This document shows, in pieces, positions 10,660 to 18,679 of a stretch of 64,000 nucleotides of DNA. Below the pieces are notes generated by a model. The model was not told where the DNA came from. It did not search any database and saw nothing but the letters and a program-made list of their open reading frames with translations. The position numbers were made by a program, and so were the translations under genes. How positions within the stretch are numbered: the stretch's first letter is position 1; every line of letters starts with the position of its first letter. This DNA comes from Endozoicomonas sp. Mp262 (lineage in GTDB: Bacteria > Pseudomonadota > Gammaproteobacteria > Pseudomonadales > Endozoicomonadaceae), in NCBI RefSeq assembly GCF_025643335.1, contig NZ_CP092489.1, forward strand, positions 62,001 to 126,000, written 5' to 3'.

Positions 10660-10734
10660 GGACTTTGCGGTTATGCCCCTCATAGCGATAATCCTGATAT
10701 TCATTGTGAGCTAGGACACATAGGTAATCCGTGA
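10660..10734 (+). pseudogene. Fragment D (last 25 codons) of the disrupted gene
   Basis: Directly after the TAAAA duplication the frame of fragment C continues GGA CTT TGC GGT TAT and stops at TGA (10732-10734), giving the natural C-terminus GLCGYAPHSDNPDIHCELG plus a few residues. It is too short to be found except by reconstructing the insertion. The remaining bases to 10847 are the upstream region of the next gene. Confidence 0.65.
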
Positions 10735-10847
10735 GGTAAAGAGCAACTACTTATAGAATTAAGCGTAGGACTATTGCTATTGCAATTTTGTACAAACAAG
10801 ATAAGTAATACCAGCCGAATATTCAACTACGCCATTGGAAAACCACT

Positions 10848-11609
10848 ATGAACCTAAACAATAAAAATATTCTGATTACTGGTGCTGCCCAGGGTATTGG
10901 TCAGGCTATGGCCGTTTATCTTTGCCAAAAGGGAGCCAATGTGGCCTTATTGGATCTGAATAGGGAAAAGCTGAAAAAAACCACAGATCTCTGTGAAAAG
11001 GCAGGTAGCAAGGTCATGGCATTAGAGATTGATGTATCCAGCGAGTCACAGGTTGAAGGTGCTATCCAGAAAATCAGCAACAACCTTGGCTCACTGGATG
11101 GCCTGATCAACAATGCCGGAATCTTGAGGGATGGGCTTCTGGTAAAAACAAAAAAAGGGCAAATCCTTCAGAAATTATCCTTGGAACAGTGGCAATCCGT
11201 TATTAATATCAATCTCACCGGTGTCTTTCTGTGTGGCCGGGAAGTGGCCGCCCATATGATCGAAGCTGGATCAAAGGGCGTCATTATTAATATTGCCAGC
11301 ATTTCAAGTGCCGGTAATTTTGGTCAAAGCAATTATGCTGCCGCCAAAGCTGGAGTCGTAGCCCTAACCACCACCTGGGCCCAGGAGCTTGCCCGTCATG
11401 GCATTCGCTGTGCGGCCATAGCCCCGGGAATGATTGAAACAGAAATGACCTCGGCTATAAAACCTGAAGCCAGGGCAAAAATTAATGCAGGTATTCCCCT
11501 GGGTCATATGGGACTGCCAAAACACATTGCCCAGACAGCGGCCTTTATTTTTGAAAACCACTATATTAATGGGCGGGTTATAGAAGTGGATGGGGGGCTA
11601 AGGCTATAG
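10848..11609 (+). CDS. Short-chain dehydrogenase/reductase (FabG-like)
   Basis: Encodes a 253-residue classical SDR oxidoreductase using NAD(P)H in the cytoplasm. Visible motifs are the cofactor-binding TGAAQGIG at residues 11-18, NNAG at 88-91, the catalytic Tyr163 and Lys167 (YAAAK) with Ser about 13 residues upstream, and the PG after the active site (IAPGMIETEM). It most resembles 3-oxoacyl-ACP reductase or acetoacetyl-CoA reductase, but it stands alone rather than in a fab or pha cluster, so the substrate is not assigned. The start ATG at 10848 fits the Rossmann N-terminus. Confidence 0.85.
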   Translation: MNLNNKNILITGAAQGIGQAMAVYLCQKGANVALLDLNREKLKKTTDLCEKAGSKVMALEIDVSSESQVEGAIQKISNNLGSLDGLINNAGILRDGLLVKTKKGQILQKLSLEQWQSVININLTGVFLCGREVAAHMIEAGSKGVIINIASISSAGNFGQSNYAAAKAGVVALTTTWAQELARHGIRCAAIAPGMIETEMTSAIKPEARAKINAGIPLGHMGLPKHIAQTAAFIFENHYINGRVIEVDGGLRL

Positions 11610-11676
11610 ACAGGGTGCATAAGCACTCTGCTCAAAAGATCATCCATTGATCCACTGCACCAATACCATCTACATA

Positions 11677-12744
11677 TCACCACTTATATCCAATCCCTAA
11701 TTTAACCTGGTTATCCGTCTTTTCCGCATCATCCACAGGCCGACCATCATAATCAAAATAGTGGGACAGCTTTAGCTCAAGAGCCTCAGTCAGGCTGATT
11801 TTAAGCCCGTGTTCACCATCCACGATTAGCTTATTGCCACTGCCAAGGCGGTAGAAAACCTTGTTATCCAGAAAATACTCCATTCCCCTGGGAAATACTT
11901 TCCGATAATGGATATCCCAGGTCAGGGCATAGTGTTTCTGATCATTTTCATTTTTGTAATCCTCCCATAAATGGGTAACACCTACACTGGTTAGCAACGT
12001 CCCATCAAGGGTTTCCCAGAAGCGATAGCCTCCGCTGGCACCAAAGGAAGTTCTTAGTTGCAAGTCTGCCGCTGAGTCATGACTTTGGTCTGCGGCACCT
12101 TTGACAAACCAGTGCTCTGTCAAATAGCGGCTATAGGAGTAACCTAATTCCCATTCAGAGGTTCTCACTCCCTTCTTGTTTTCCACTTCAACATCCCATT
12201 TAATGAGATTCTTATTCCACCGGTCATTGATGCCCAGGTTGCCATCAACACTGATGATGAGCTCATCCTTGTTACCTTTCTTACTGTCAAAACTGACCCC
12301 GATAGACCCCGTCACCTCCCACTCATCAGCCAATACGGGTTTTTTTCGGGTAATTCCCGCCACTGGCCAGGCTGCCGAAAAACTTCTGGCATAGCCATCC
12401 TCATCAATAATGGTCAGCCGTTTCCCCTTACTTTCGAGCAATCGCTTACTGGCCTGGCTTTCACCAATCATGCTAACCCACAAAGGTTCATCCCCATGAA
12501 TAGCCCTGACATATCGCCAACTGACATTAATGGTTCCGGCATACCGGGTACTCAAGGAGAGTTGACCTGACTCCAGCTTTTCTATTTTTCCGGAAATCAC
12601 ATCACCATTTTCCAGCCATACCGTATCTGCCCGGGCAACATTAACATTCCAGGCTAAACATACTGCCAATAACTGCACGACAGGCAATGAATAAACACCA
12701 AGTAAGCTCCCGATGGTGCGGAGCAACATAAATCCCCCGAACAA
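11677..12744 (-). CDS. DUF481 (YdiY-like) outer-membrane protein
   Basis: Encodes a 355-residue exported protein. An N-terminal hydrophobic segment ending around VNVARA suggests a signal peptide. It is followed by a short SH3-like region (VWLENGDVISGKIEKLESG) and then a C-terminal beta-barrel-like region of alternating residues ending in GIGYKW, a typical outer-membrane C-terminus with a terminal aromatic. This matches the DUF481/YdiY family, whose function is unknown. It is convergent with the upstream SDR gene. A later in-frame Met (MLLRTIG, residue 6) could be the true start. Confidence 0.8.
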   Translation of the reverse strand: MFGGFMLLRTIGSLLGVYSLPVVQLLAVCLAWNVNVARADTVWLENGDVISGKIEKLESGQLSLSTRYAGTINVSWRYVRAIHGDEPLWVSMIGESQASKRLLESKGKRLTIIDEDGYARSFSAAWPVAGITRKKPVLADEWEVTGSIGVSFDSKKGNKDELIISVDGNLGINDRWNKNLIKWDVEVENKKGVRTSEWELGYSYSRYLTEHWFVKGAADQSHDSAADLQLRTSFGASGGYRFWETLDGTLLTSVGVTHLWEDYKNENDQKHYALTWDIHYRKVFPRGMEYFLDNKVFYRLGSGNKLIVDGEHGLKISLTEALELKLSHYFDYDGRPVDDAEKTDNQVKLGIGYKW

Positions 12745-12885
12745 AACAAAACCGTTATAACTGATTTTAAATGGCGGCAGGATTCCATACTTTACGCCTA
12801 TAAATCAAACCGGGTAATGGCAAATAGTGGCGTTCAAGCAAGTTAAAAAGCTAAAGTCGTTAAAATAAAGTAGGATAGGCGGGAG

Positions 12886-13190
12886 CTAGGGGCTGTTGAG
12901 GTTTTATCATGTGCTCAGCCAAAGCCAGCGGTTTCGTGGCTAGGCGCAGCAGCGCAGGAATAACCTAAAGGTCACTCGTACTGACGTCTTTCAAGCTGCT
13001 GTAACGACGGCACGGAAGCGCTGGCTTTGGCCCTTCGGGTGATTCGTAAAGCGGCCTTCCGGCTGTGTTGAACTGGCTTGACGTAGAATAACTACGCGCT
13101 GCGCCAGTCCGCCCGGTGTGCCCCATTGGGTATTGCGTAAGGCCGCTTTACGAACCACTGAGCTCATGATAAAACCTCAACAGCCCCTAG
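12886..13190. repeat. MITE-like repeat, copy 1, perfect 26 bp terminal inverted repeats
   Basis: A 305 bp non-coding element whose ends are perfect 26 bp inverted repeats (12886-12911 and 13165-13190), starting CTAGGGGCTGTTGAGG. The inner part contains blocks found in reverse order in a second copy at 13754-14056. CTAG at both edges could be a duplicated target. No transposase is present, so it would need to be mobilised in trans. It lies just upstream of the ATL gene and may carry or displace its promoter. Confidence 0.8.
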
Positions 13191-13211
13191 AATTTTAAAC
13201 GGAGATATCAC

Positions 13212-13526
13212 TTGTCTTCCCCGGTAGACCCCAAAAGGGTATGGTACATTTTAAGCCAGATTCCAACAGGCAAAATTATCACTTATGGTCAGCTTGCTGA
13301 AATGGCAGGTGCCCGCGGCTGTGCAAGGATCATAGGCAATATTCTCAAGCAATTGCCATCAGGTACAGGTCTTCCATGGCATCGGGTTATAAACTGTAAA
13401 GGTCGTATTTCTTTCCCGGAAGGGTCTGCACACTACCAAAAACAAAAAGAACGACTGGAACAGGAGGGAATATCCCTCACAACAGGAAAAGTCGATCTTC
13501 AAACTTACCGCTGGAATGGAGAATAA
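13212..13526 (+). CDS. atl: Alkyltransferase-like protein (ATL, YbaZ family)
   Basis: Encodes a 104-residue protein related to the C-terminal domain of O6-alkylguanine-DNA alkyltransferase. The active-site motif is PWHRV (residues 55-59): Trp replaces the alkyl-accepting Cys of PCHRV, which defines the ATL group. ATLs bind O6-alkylguanine in DNA and flag it for nucleotide excision repair rather than reversing it. The DNA-binding helix region (TYGQLAEMAGARGCARIIGN) is present. The start is a TTG at 13212, supported by GGAG at 13201-13204. It is followed 3 bases later by a small gene, probably in one operon. Confidence 0.9.
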   Translation: MSSPVDPKRVWYILSQIPTGKIITYGQLAEMAGARGCARIIGNILKQLPSGTGLPWHRVINCKGRISFPEGSAHYQKQKERLEQEGISLTTGKVDLQTYRWNGE

Positions 13527-13529
13527 ATT

Positions 13530-13733
13530 ATGGAAGACACGCCAGAAGATATTGCCCTGGCAGTGGAGATTATTCGTCAGCTTGAAAATCTGGCATACCC
13601 GGAAGAGGCTATTCTTCAGGCAATGATTTACGTCTGCAAAGACACCCTGAACAAACTGCCTGATCAGGCTAGCAAAGCGCACTGGCGGAATAAAATTACT
13701 CTGGCCCTGGCCGATTCATCTTCGCCTAACTAG
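13530..13733 (+). CDS. rsmS: Small YbaM/RsmS-like (DUF2496) protein
   Basis: Encodes a 67-residue protein. The pattern PEDIALAVEIIRQLENLAYP, then a second helix ending around CKDTLNKL, resembles E. coli YbaM (RsmS, DUF2496), described as a pleiotropic regulatory protein of secondary metabolism in enterobacteria. The match is from memory of the E. coli sequence. It starts 3 bases after the ATL stop, so the two are likely co-transcribed, and the pair sits between two inverted copies of a MITE-like repeat. Confidence 0.6.
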   Translation: MEDTPEDIALAVEIIRQLENLAYPEEAILQAMIYVCKDTLNKLPDQASKAHWRNKITLALADSSSPN

Positions 13734-13753
13734 GGGCTGTTGTGGCAATATCT

Positions 13754-14056
13754 CTAGGGGCTGTTGACGTTTGATCATGAGCTCAGTGGCTCGTAAAGCG
13801 GTTTTCCGCAATACCCAATGGGGCACACCGGGAGGACTGGTGCAGGCATAGTTATTCTACGTCAAGCCAGTCCAACGCAGTCGGAAAGCCGCTTTACGAG
13901 CCACCCGAAGGGCCAAAACCAGCGGTTCCGTGCCGTCGTTGCAGTAGCTTGAAAGACGCGAGTACGCGTGACCTTTAGGTTATTCCTGCGCTACTGCGTC
14001 TAGCCACGAAACCGCTGGTTTTGGCTGAGCACACGAGCACACGTCAACAGTCCCTA
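13754..14056. repeat. MITE-like repeat, copy 2, inverted relative to copy 1
   Basis: A ~303 bp relative of the element at 12886-13190 in opposite orientation. Its ends TAGGGGCTGTTGACGT (13755-13770) and the complement of ACGTCAACAGTCCCTA (14041-14056) differ by one base. Internal blocks (for example the stretch reading CGTAAAGCGG and the CCAGCGGTT stretch) match copy 1 in reverse order. A further partial end, CTAGGGGCTGTTG at 13730-13742, precedes it, suggesting insertion next to an older copy. No open frame of note is inside. Confidence 0.75.
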
Positions 14057-14110
14057 AATCGGGTGGCCTATTGTGGCCACCTTTTAAAATAAGCAACAGT
14101 AGCACTACCT

Positions 14111-15499
14111 ATGCCCTCTAAGCCCCTTTCATCCTGGTGGGAATCCATCCAGGTTTATCGCCACCCCAAGGCCATTTCGCTATTCTTTCTTGGTTTTTCG
14201 GCAGGCCTGCCGCTAATGTTGCTGTTCTCAAGCCTGTCTTTCTGGCTCAGGGAAGCCGAGGTCAGCCGTGCAACCATTGGTTTTTTCAGCTGGATCGGCC
14301 TGGCCTATAGCATCAAGTGGATTTGGTCACCCCTGATCGACAAATTACCCTTACCACTATTAAAAACCTGGCTTGGACGCCGACGTTCCTGGCTGCTGGT
14401 CAGTCAGGCAGGTATCACATTGGGTCTTATTGGCATGGCCCTCACCGACCCTGCCATTAGCCTGGAGCAAATGGCAATACTGGCCGTTGTGGTAGCGTTT
14501 TGCTCCGCCACCCAGGATATAGTCATCGACGCTTATCGTATTGATGCCGCGGAAGAAAAACTGCAAGCTGCCCTCGCAGCAACTTATATGATGGGCTATC
14601 GCCTGGCTATGATCGCAGCAGGAGCGGGTGCCCTGGCTATTGCAGGCTTTGCTGCCGGCACCAGTGAAGGCTATGTTCCCCAGGCCTGGATGACCGCCTA
14701 TCTGTGTATGGCTGCACTCATGGGTATGGGTATTGTCACCACCCTGCTGATTGCTGAACCGGCAACACCAACAAAACCACCGGCATTAGAGCAAAAAGCG
14801 ATTGACTGGATGACCAGCAAATCTCACTTACCAGACAGAATAGTAAAGTTAGCAGGATGGTTTTATGGCACAGTGATTTGCCCATTTGCAGATTTTATCG
14901 GCCGACACCGTTGGCAGGCCGTGCTACTGCTGGCATTAATAAGCACCTATCGTATTTCAGATATTGTCCTGGGCATCATGGCCAACCCGTTTTATGTGGA
15001 TCTTGGCTTTACCAAACAGGAAGTGGCCGCTGTTTCCAAAATATACGGCGTCATAATGACCCTGGTGGGAGCCGGGATTGGTGGCCTGCTGACCATGCGT
15101 TTTGGGGTCATGCGTATGTTATTTGCAGGTGCCCTGCTTTCTGCTTTAACCAACCTTCTGTTTGCCGCGATGGCTCATGTGGGTCACGATATTCTCTGGC
15201 TAACACTGGTTATTTCCATTGACAACCTGTCCGGTGGTATTGCCACAGCCGCCTTTATTGCCTGGCTCTCCAGCCTGACCAATGTTAATTACTCCGCAAC
15301 CCAATACGCTTTATTCAGCTCAATGATGCTGTTATTCCCAAAGTTTCTGGCGGGTTTTTCCGGGGTTGTTGTTGATAGTGTAGGCTATAGTCCGTTCTTT
15401 ATTATGACAGCATTATTGGGAGTCCCGGTGCTTCTGCTGATCTGGCTGGCATCGAAGCACCTTGCTTACCAGTCTGCCCATAGCGGAGAGGATCAATGA
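14111..15499 (+). CDS. AmpG-like MFS permease (first of tandem pair)
   Basis: Encodes a 462-residue major facilitator permease with about 12-14 hydrophobic segments. The N-terminal stretch LFFLGFSAGLPLMLLFSSLS and the following FSWIGLAYSIKWIWSPLID are typical of AmpG, which imports anhydro-muropeptides for cell-wall recycling. Its neighbour 47 bases downstream is a close paralogue, so the pair looks like a tandem duplication. The assignment to AmpG function is by family resemblance; the true substrate of each copy is unknown. Confidence 0.82.
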   Translation: MPSKPLSSWWESIQVYRHPKAISLFFLGFSAGLPLMLLFSSLSFWLREAEVSRATIGFFSWIGLAYSIKWIWSPLIDKLPLPLLKTWLGRRRSWLLVSQAGITLGLIGMALTDPAISLEQMAILAVVVAFCSATQDIVIDAYRIDAAEEKLQAALAATYMMGYRLAMIAAGAGALAIAGFAAGTSEGYVPQAWMTAYLCMAALMGMGIVTTLLIAEPATPTKPPALEQKAIDWMTSKSHLPDRIVKLAGWFYGTVICPFADFIGRHRWQAVLLLALISTYRISDIVLGIMANPFYVDLGFTKQEVAAVSKIYGVIMTLVGAGIGGLLTMRFGVMRMLFAGALLSALTNLLFAAMAHVGHDILWLTLVISIDNLSGGIATAAFIAWLSSLTNVNYSATQYALFSSMMLLFPKFLAGFSGVVVDSVGYSPFFIMTALLGVPVLLLIWLASKHLAYQSAHSGEDQ

Positions 15500-15545
15500 C
15501 TTGCAAAGAAGAAAAATAGAAGGAATCCATAAGGAAAAACCGTTG

Positions 15546-16964
15546 ATGGCAAACCCCGACTTTTCATCAGCAAGCTTGAAAACCTTTCTATCGATTTATC
15601 TCCACAGGCGAGCGGTCACTCTGTTTTTTCTCGGCTTTTCTGCGGGCCTGCCCATCATGCTGGTATTTTCCAGCCTTTCCTTCTGGCTCAGGGAAGCAGA
15701 TGTCAGTCGTTCCACCATTGGTTTTTTCAGCTGGGTAGGGTTGGCCTATGGATTAAAATGGCTATGGTCTCCCCTGATCGACCGGATGCCCTTGCCACTC
15801 CTGACCCGGCTTATGGGACGCCGGAGAGCCTGGTTACTGCTATCACAGGTGGCTATCACCCTGTCATTAATGGGTATGGCAGCCACTGATCCCGTAGCCG
15901 ATCTTTGGACTATGGCATTATTTGCAGTATTTGTAGCTGTTTCATCGGCTTCCCAGGATATTGTTATTGATGCTTACCGTATTGAAGCCGCAGAGCAAAA
16001 ACTTCAGGCTGCCCTTGCCGCTGCCTATATGCTGGGATATCGGCTGGCCATGATTCTGGCTACGGCCGGGGTACTCTCTATTGCAGCCTTTTTTGGTAGC
16101 GCAGATGGCGGTACCTATGAGCTGATCCCCTGGCAAATGGCGTATCTATTTATGGCGGGCTTTATGTCCATAGGAATAATAACTACTTTAGCCATAGCTG
16201 AACCTCATGCTCCCACACAGCCTGCCATGGAGAAACGGGCACAACAATGGATGGAGCAGCACGTTCATTTACCTTTGCCAATACTCAGATTAGTTACCTG
16301 GTTTTATGGTGCGGTTATTTGTCCCTTTATGGATTTTTTTTCCCGCTATCGCTGGCAGGCACTGTTAATACTGGCCCTGATAAGCACCTATCGAATCAGT
16401 GATGTGGTCATGGGAATCATGGCGAATCCGTTTTATGTGGATCTTGGCTACAGCAAGCAGGAAGTGGCAGCCATAACCAAGGTTTTGGGCGTTATCATGA
16501 CCTTGCTGGGTGCTGGTATTGCCGGTGTGTTAATCCTCAGACTTGGTATCATGCGTATTCTGTTTCTATCAGGAGTGCTTGTGGCAGTGACGAACCTGCT
16601 GTTTTCGTGGCTGGCACTAATTGGTCATGATCTTGTCTGGTTTACCGCTGCCATCTCCCTGGATAACTTGGCTGGCGGTATGGCTGCCGCTGCCTTTATA
16701 GCGTATCTGTCAAGCCTCACCAATATTAGCTATTCTGCCACCCAATATGCCCTGTTTAGCTCCATCATGGCCTTATTCCCCAAGTTTATTGCCGGGTTTT
16801 CCGGTGTCCTTGTGGATCATCTGGGATACGCTTTGTTTTTTGCCATCAGCGCTCTTATGGGTATTCCCACTTTAATACTTATTGCATTGGCCTGGCGCTA
16901 TACTCCAGCCGTTGAGGACAATCGGTCAATAAAAGAAGAAAATGTCACTATGGCGCAAAAATAG
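15546..16964 (+). CDS. AmpG-like MFS permease (second of tandem pair)
   Basis: Encodes a ~472-residue paralogue of the preceding permease with the same N-terminal signature (LFFLGFSAGLPIMLVFSSLS, FSWVGLAYGLKWLWSPLID) and the same segment order. I place the start at ATG 15546 (MANPDFSS), preceded by AAGGA, rather than at an upstream in-frame codon at 15462 that would overlap the previous gene. The two proteins are similar over their full length, differing mainly in loops and tails. Co-transcription is likely given the short gap. Divergence of substrate, for example different muropeptides, is possible but not shown. Confidence 0.82.
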   Translation: MANPDFSSASLKTFLSIYLHRRAVTLFFLGFSAGLPIMLVFSSLSFWLREADVSRSTIGFFSWVGLAYGLKWLWSPLIDRMPLPLLTRLMGRRRAWLLLSQVAITLSLMGMAATDPVADLWTMALFAVFVAVSSASQDIVIDAYRIEAAEQKLQAALAAAYMLGYRLAMILATAGVLSIAAFFGSADGGTYELIPWQMAYLFMAGFMSIGIITTLAIAEPHAPTQPAMEKRAQQWMEQHVHLPLPILRLVTWFYGAVICPFMDFFSRYRWQALLILALISTYRISDVVMGIMANPFYVDLGYSKQEVAAITKVLGVIMTLLGAGIAGVLILRLGIMRILFLSGVLVAVTNLLFSWLALIGHDLVWFTAAISLDNLAGGMAAAAFIAYLSSLTNISYSATQYALFSSIMALFPKFIAGFSGVLVDHLGYALFFAISALMGIPTLILIALAWRYTPAVEDNRSIKEENVTMAQK

Positions 16965-16995
16965 AGAGAAGTTATGATTCATTAACATCAGCCCA

Positions 16996-17030
16996 AACCC
17001 GTGAATCTGTTGCCCCATGATTCACAGGTT
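16996..17030. terminator. Hairpin between convergent genes, possible bidirectional terminator
   Basis: AACC plus GTGAATC (16996-17007) pairs with GATTCAC plus GGTT (17019-17030), leaving single unpaired bases at 17000 and 17026 and an 11-base loop. It lies between the second AmpG-like gene and yajQ, which point towards each other. No clear T-run follows, so a terminator role is tentative. Confidence 0.4.
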
Positions 17031-17045
17031 CGCACTGAGGTTAAA

Positions 17046-17528
17046 TTAATCCCTGAAATTATTATACTGCAAGGGCATATCCAGCTCGGCCTCTTTCAGT
17101 AAAGCAATCACGGCTTGCAGATCATCCCGCTTTTTACCCGTAACCCGAACCTGCTCACCCTGAATCGCCGGCTGAACCTTAAGCTTGGCATCTTTAATCA
17201 TCCTGGTTATTTTCTTCGCCACCTCTTTATCCAATCCCTGACGAACAGAAACCTCCTGTTTCACCTGTTTACCAGAAGGGTAAAACTCCTTAACTTCCAG
17301 ACACTTAACATCGATACTGCGCTTAACCATCTTGGTTTTCAGCATTTCCAGCATCTGTGCTAGCTGAAAATCAGCTTCTGCAGTCATCTGAATCTGGGCA
17401 TCACTTTTGCTAAAGTTGGCATCCACTCCCCGGAAATCATAGCGTGTGGTCAATTCCCGGTTTGCCTGATCCACCGCATTAGTCAGCTCATGCATATCGA
17501 CTTCAGAAACAATATCAAATGAAGGCAT
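17046..17528 (-). CDS. yajQ: YajQ family nucleotide-binding protein
   Basis: Encodes a 160-residue YajQ (DUF520) protein. The start [20 protein letters not shown] and the end [15 protein letters not shown] are characteristic. The family binds nucleotides; a Xanthomonas member is a cyclic di-GMP receptor, and the E. coli protein binds ATP/GTP. Length equals the family norm. It is a single gene here, convergent with the AmpG pair. Confidence 0.93.
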   Translation of the reverse strand: MPSFDIVSEVDMHELTNAVDQANRELTTRYDFRGVDANFSKSDAQIQMTAEADFQLAQMLEMLKTKMVKRSIDVKCLEVKEFYPSGKQVKQEVSVRQGLDKEVAKKITRMIKDAKLKVQPAIQGEQVRVTGKKRDDLQAVIALLKEAELDMPLQYNNFRD

Positions 17529-17687
17529 ACAAATATTCCTGAATAAAGGCTAATTCTCTATTGTATCCGAGATTAAGGTGAATGTGGCGTGCTTCAGTAT
17601 TCAGGCTTGGCCATTGGCTACAATAAAAGTTAAGGGACGTTTTGTTGACAGAAGACTACAGAGAAAGGTTTACGGAGGAACACAGCA

Positions 17688-18343
17688 ATGAGCAGAGGGA
17701 GCAGCATTGGCAATGCACCGGGGACATTACCCTCTGGTCATCAGGCAGAACCCGAAATTCCAGCTGGACAAAAGCAGCCACCAGAACCTAAAAAGTACCT
17801 TCCCCACCAGCAACAGCAGATACAGTCGCCCCTGCCAAAAAAGAAGCTAGCAGAAAGAATGACCCAAAAGGCAGAAACCGCCCAACATTTACCATCCGTG
17901 CAAGAGTCCCCTTTTCATCGCCTTCAGAGCCAAATCTCATGCAGTGACAATCTAACCGAGCTTCAGGATTTGTATACTGCTCTTGAAGATGAACCGTTAC
18001 GCAAATAGTGGAGGACATTTTCTCTGCCGATACAGACGCCATGGATCTAGAGGCTCTTCGCACCGTTTATTTAAGCCATACTTCAGACAATGCCGGAGTT
18101 ACGCCCGTTTGGGATAAACTCACTGCACACATTGCTCATTCAGGGCCAGAAATAGTAGAGAGTGGTAATCAAGAGGCTATCCAGCTTATGTTTGATATCT
18201 GCCGCGAATCTCGCGCAGGACTTTGCCCCTCTAAGGAATTTTGTGAAGGAGCGCCGTACCGGGGAGTACGGTCGACTGAGCAAAACTTTCTTAGAGGGGC
18301 AAAGGACAAGCGAGAACGGGAGCATGTTTATGAAATATCCGGG
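17688..18343 (+). pseudogene. Unknown gene, frameshifted and carrying a palindromic insert
   Basis: A strong ribosome site (GGAGG, 17674-17678) precedes the ATG at 17688. The first frame gives a Pro/Gln/Lys-rich N-terminus (residues 1-60) and ends at TAG 18006-18008. The next frame continues the same pattern: LTELQDLYTAL before the stop and MDLEALRTVYLSHT after it. Loss of one base in the codon before GTG (18008) would explain the break. The second part then runs through an 84 bp palindromic element and into sequence antisense to dodecin, so its true end is uncertain. A Pro/Gln-rich N-terminus without a signal peptide would suit a cytoplasmic or type III/IV-secreted protein; this is speculation. 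Confidence 0.55.
18221..18304. repeat. 84 bp palindromic element inside a reading frame
   Basis: Outer arms CTTTGCCCCTCTAAG (18221-18235) and CTTAGAGGGGCAAAG (18290-18304) are perfect inverted repeats. Inside lies a second stem, CCGTAC with GTACGG, around a GC-rich loop. The total length of 84 is a multiple of three and the overlapping frame has no stop within it, recalling protein-coding palindromic elements of Rickettsia. It may alternatively be a REP-type repeat or act as the terminator region for dodecin. Confidence 0.65.
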
Positions 18344-18553
18344 CTAGTGATCCTCCAGCCTGAAACCAATTCTCACCGTTATTTGAAAATGGGCCACTTC
18401 TCCATCTTCAATATGCCCCCGATGACTGACCACTTCATACCAGCCAAGGTTTTTTAAACTGACGCTTGCCGTTGCTATAGCATTCCGGATTGCATCATCA
18501 CTGCTAACCGTAGACGTTCCTACAACTTCTGTAATCTTGTAAACATGCCCCAT
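18344..18553 (-). CDS. Dodecin, flavin-binding dodecamer
   Basis: Encodes a 69-residue dodecin. The sequence begins MGHVYKITEVVGTSTVSSDD and includes the family-typical AIATASVSLKNLGWYEV and GHIEDGEVAHFQITVRIGFR. Dodecins form hollow dodecamers that bind flavins and buffer them in the cytoplasm. The ATG at 18553 has GGAG 7 bases upstream, better than the longer in-frame start at 18580. The Trp that stacks on the flavin is present (GWYEV). Its 3' end overlaps in antisense with the possible end of the frameshifted upstream gene. Confidence 0.9.
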   Translation of the reverse strand: MGHVYKITEVVGTSTVSSDDAIRNAIATASVSLKNLGWYEVVSHRGHIEDGEVAHFQITVRIGFRLEDH

Positions 18554-18679
18554 ACCATGACTCCGATCTGACCTGAACAAGAACAGGGCTTTACCCCGGC
18601 ATGGGAAAGTATAGCCAGTGTTTTATCATAGCTATAAAATAAACGGATCAATTGAGTTATAGGGTTTTCATCTCTGTTC

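Larger units (their letters stand above)
2484..10734 (+). pseudogene. One unknown gene split into four pieces by three IS elements
   Basis: Four pieces (2484-2899, 4576-5079, 6244-7780, 10660-10734) join into a single frame once each IS and one copy of its target duplication are removed. The summed length is 2532 bases, 844 codons ending in TGA at 10732-10734, and the frame is preserved at all three junctions. The only other interruption is a TAG at 5051-5053. The restored product has a hydrophobic segment near residues 29-46, a Ser/Glu-rich stretch, and several hydrophobic segments in its C-terminal half, so it is probably an exported or membrane protein. No family is recognised. The start ATG at 2484 is preceded by AAGG at 2468-2471. 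The gene is inactivated as it stands. Confidence 0.85.
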
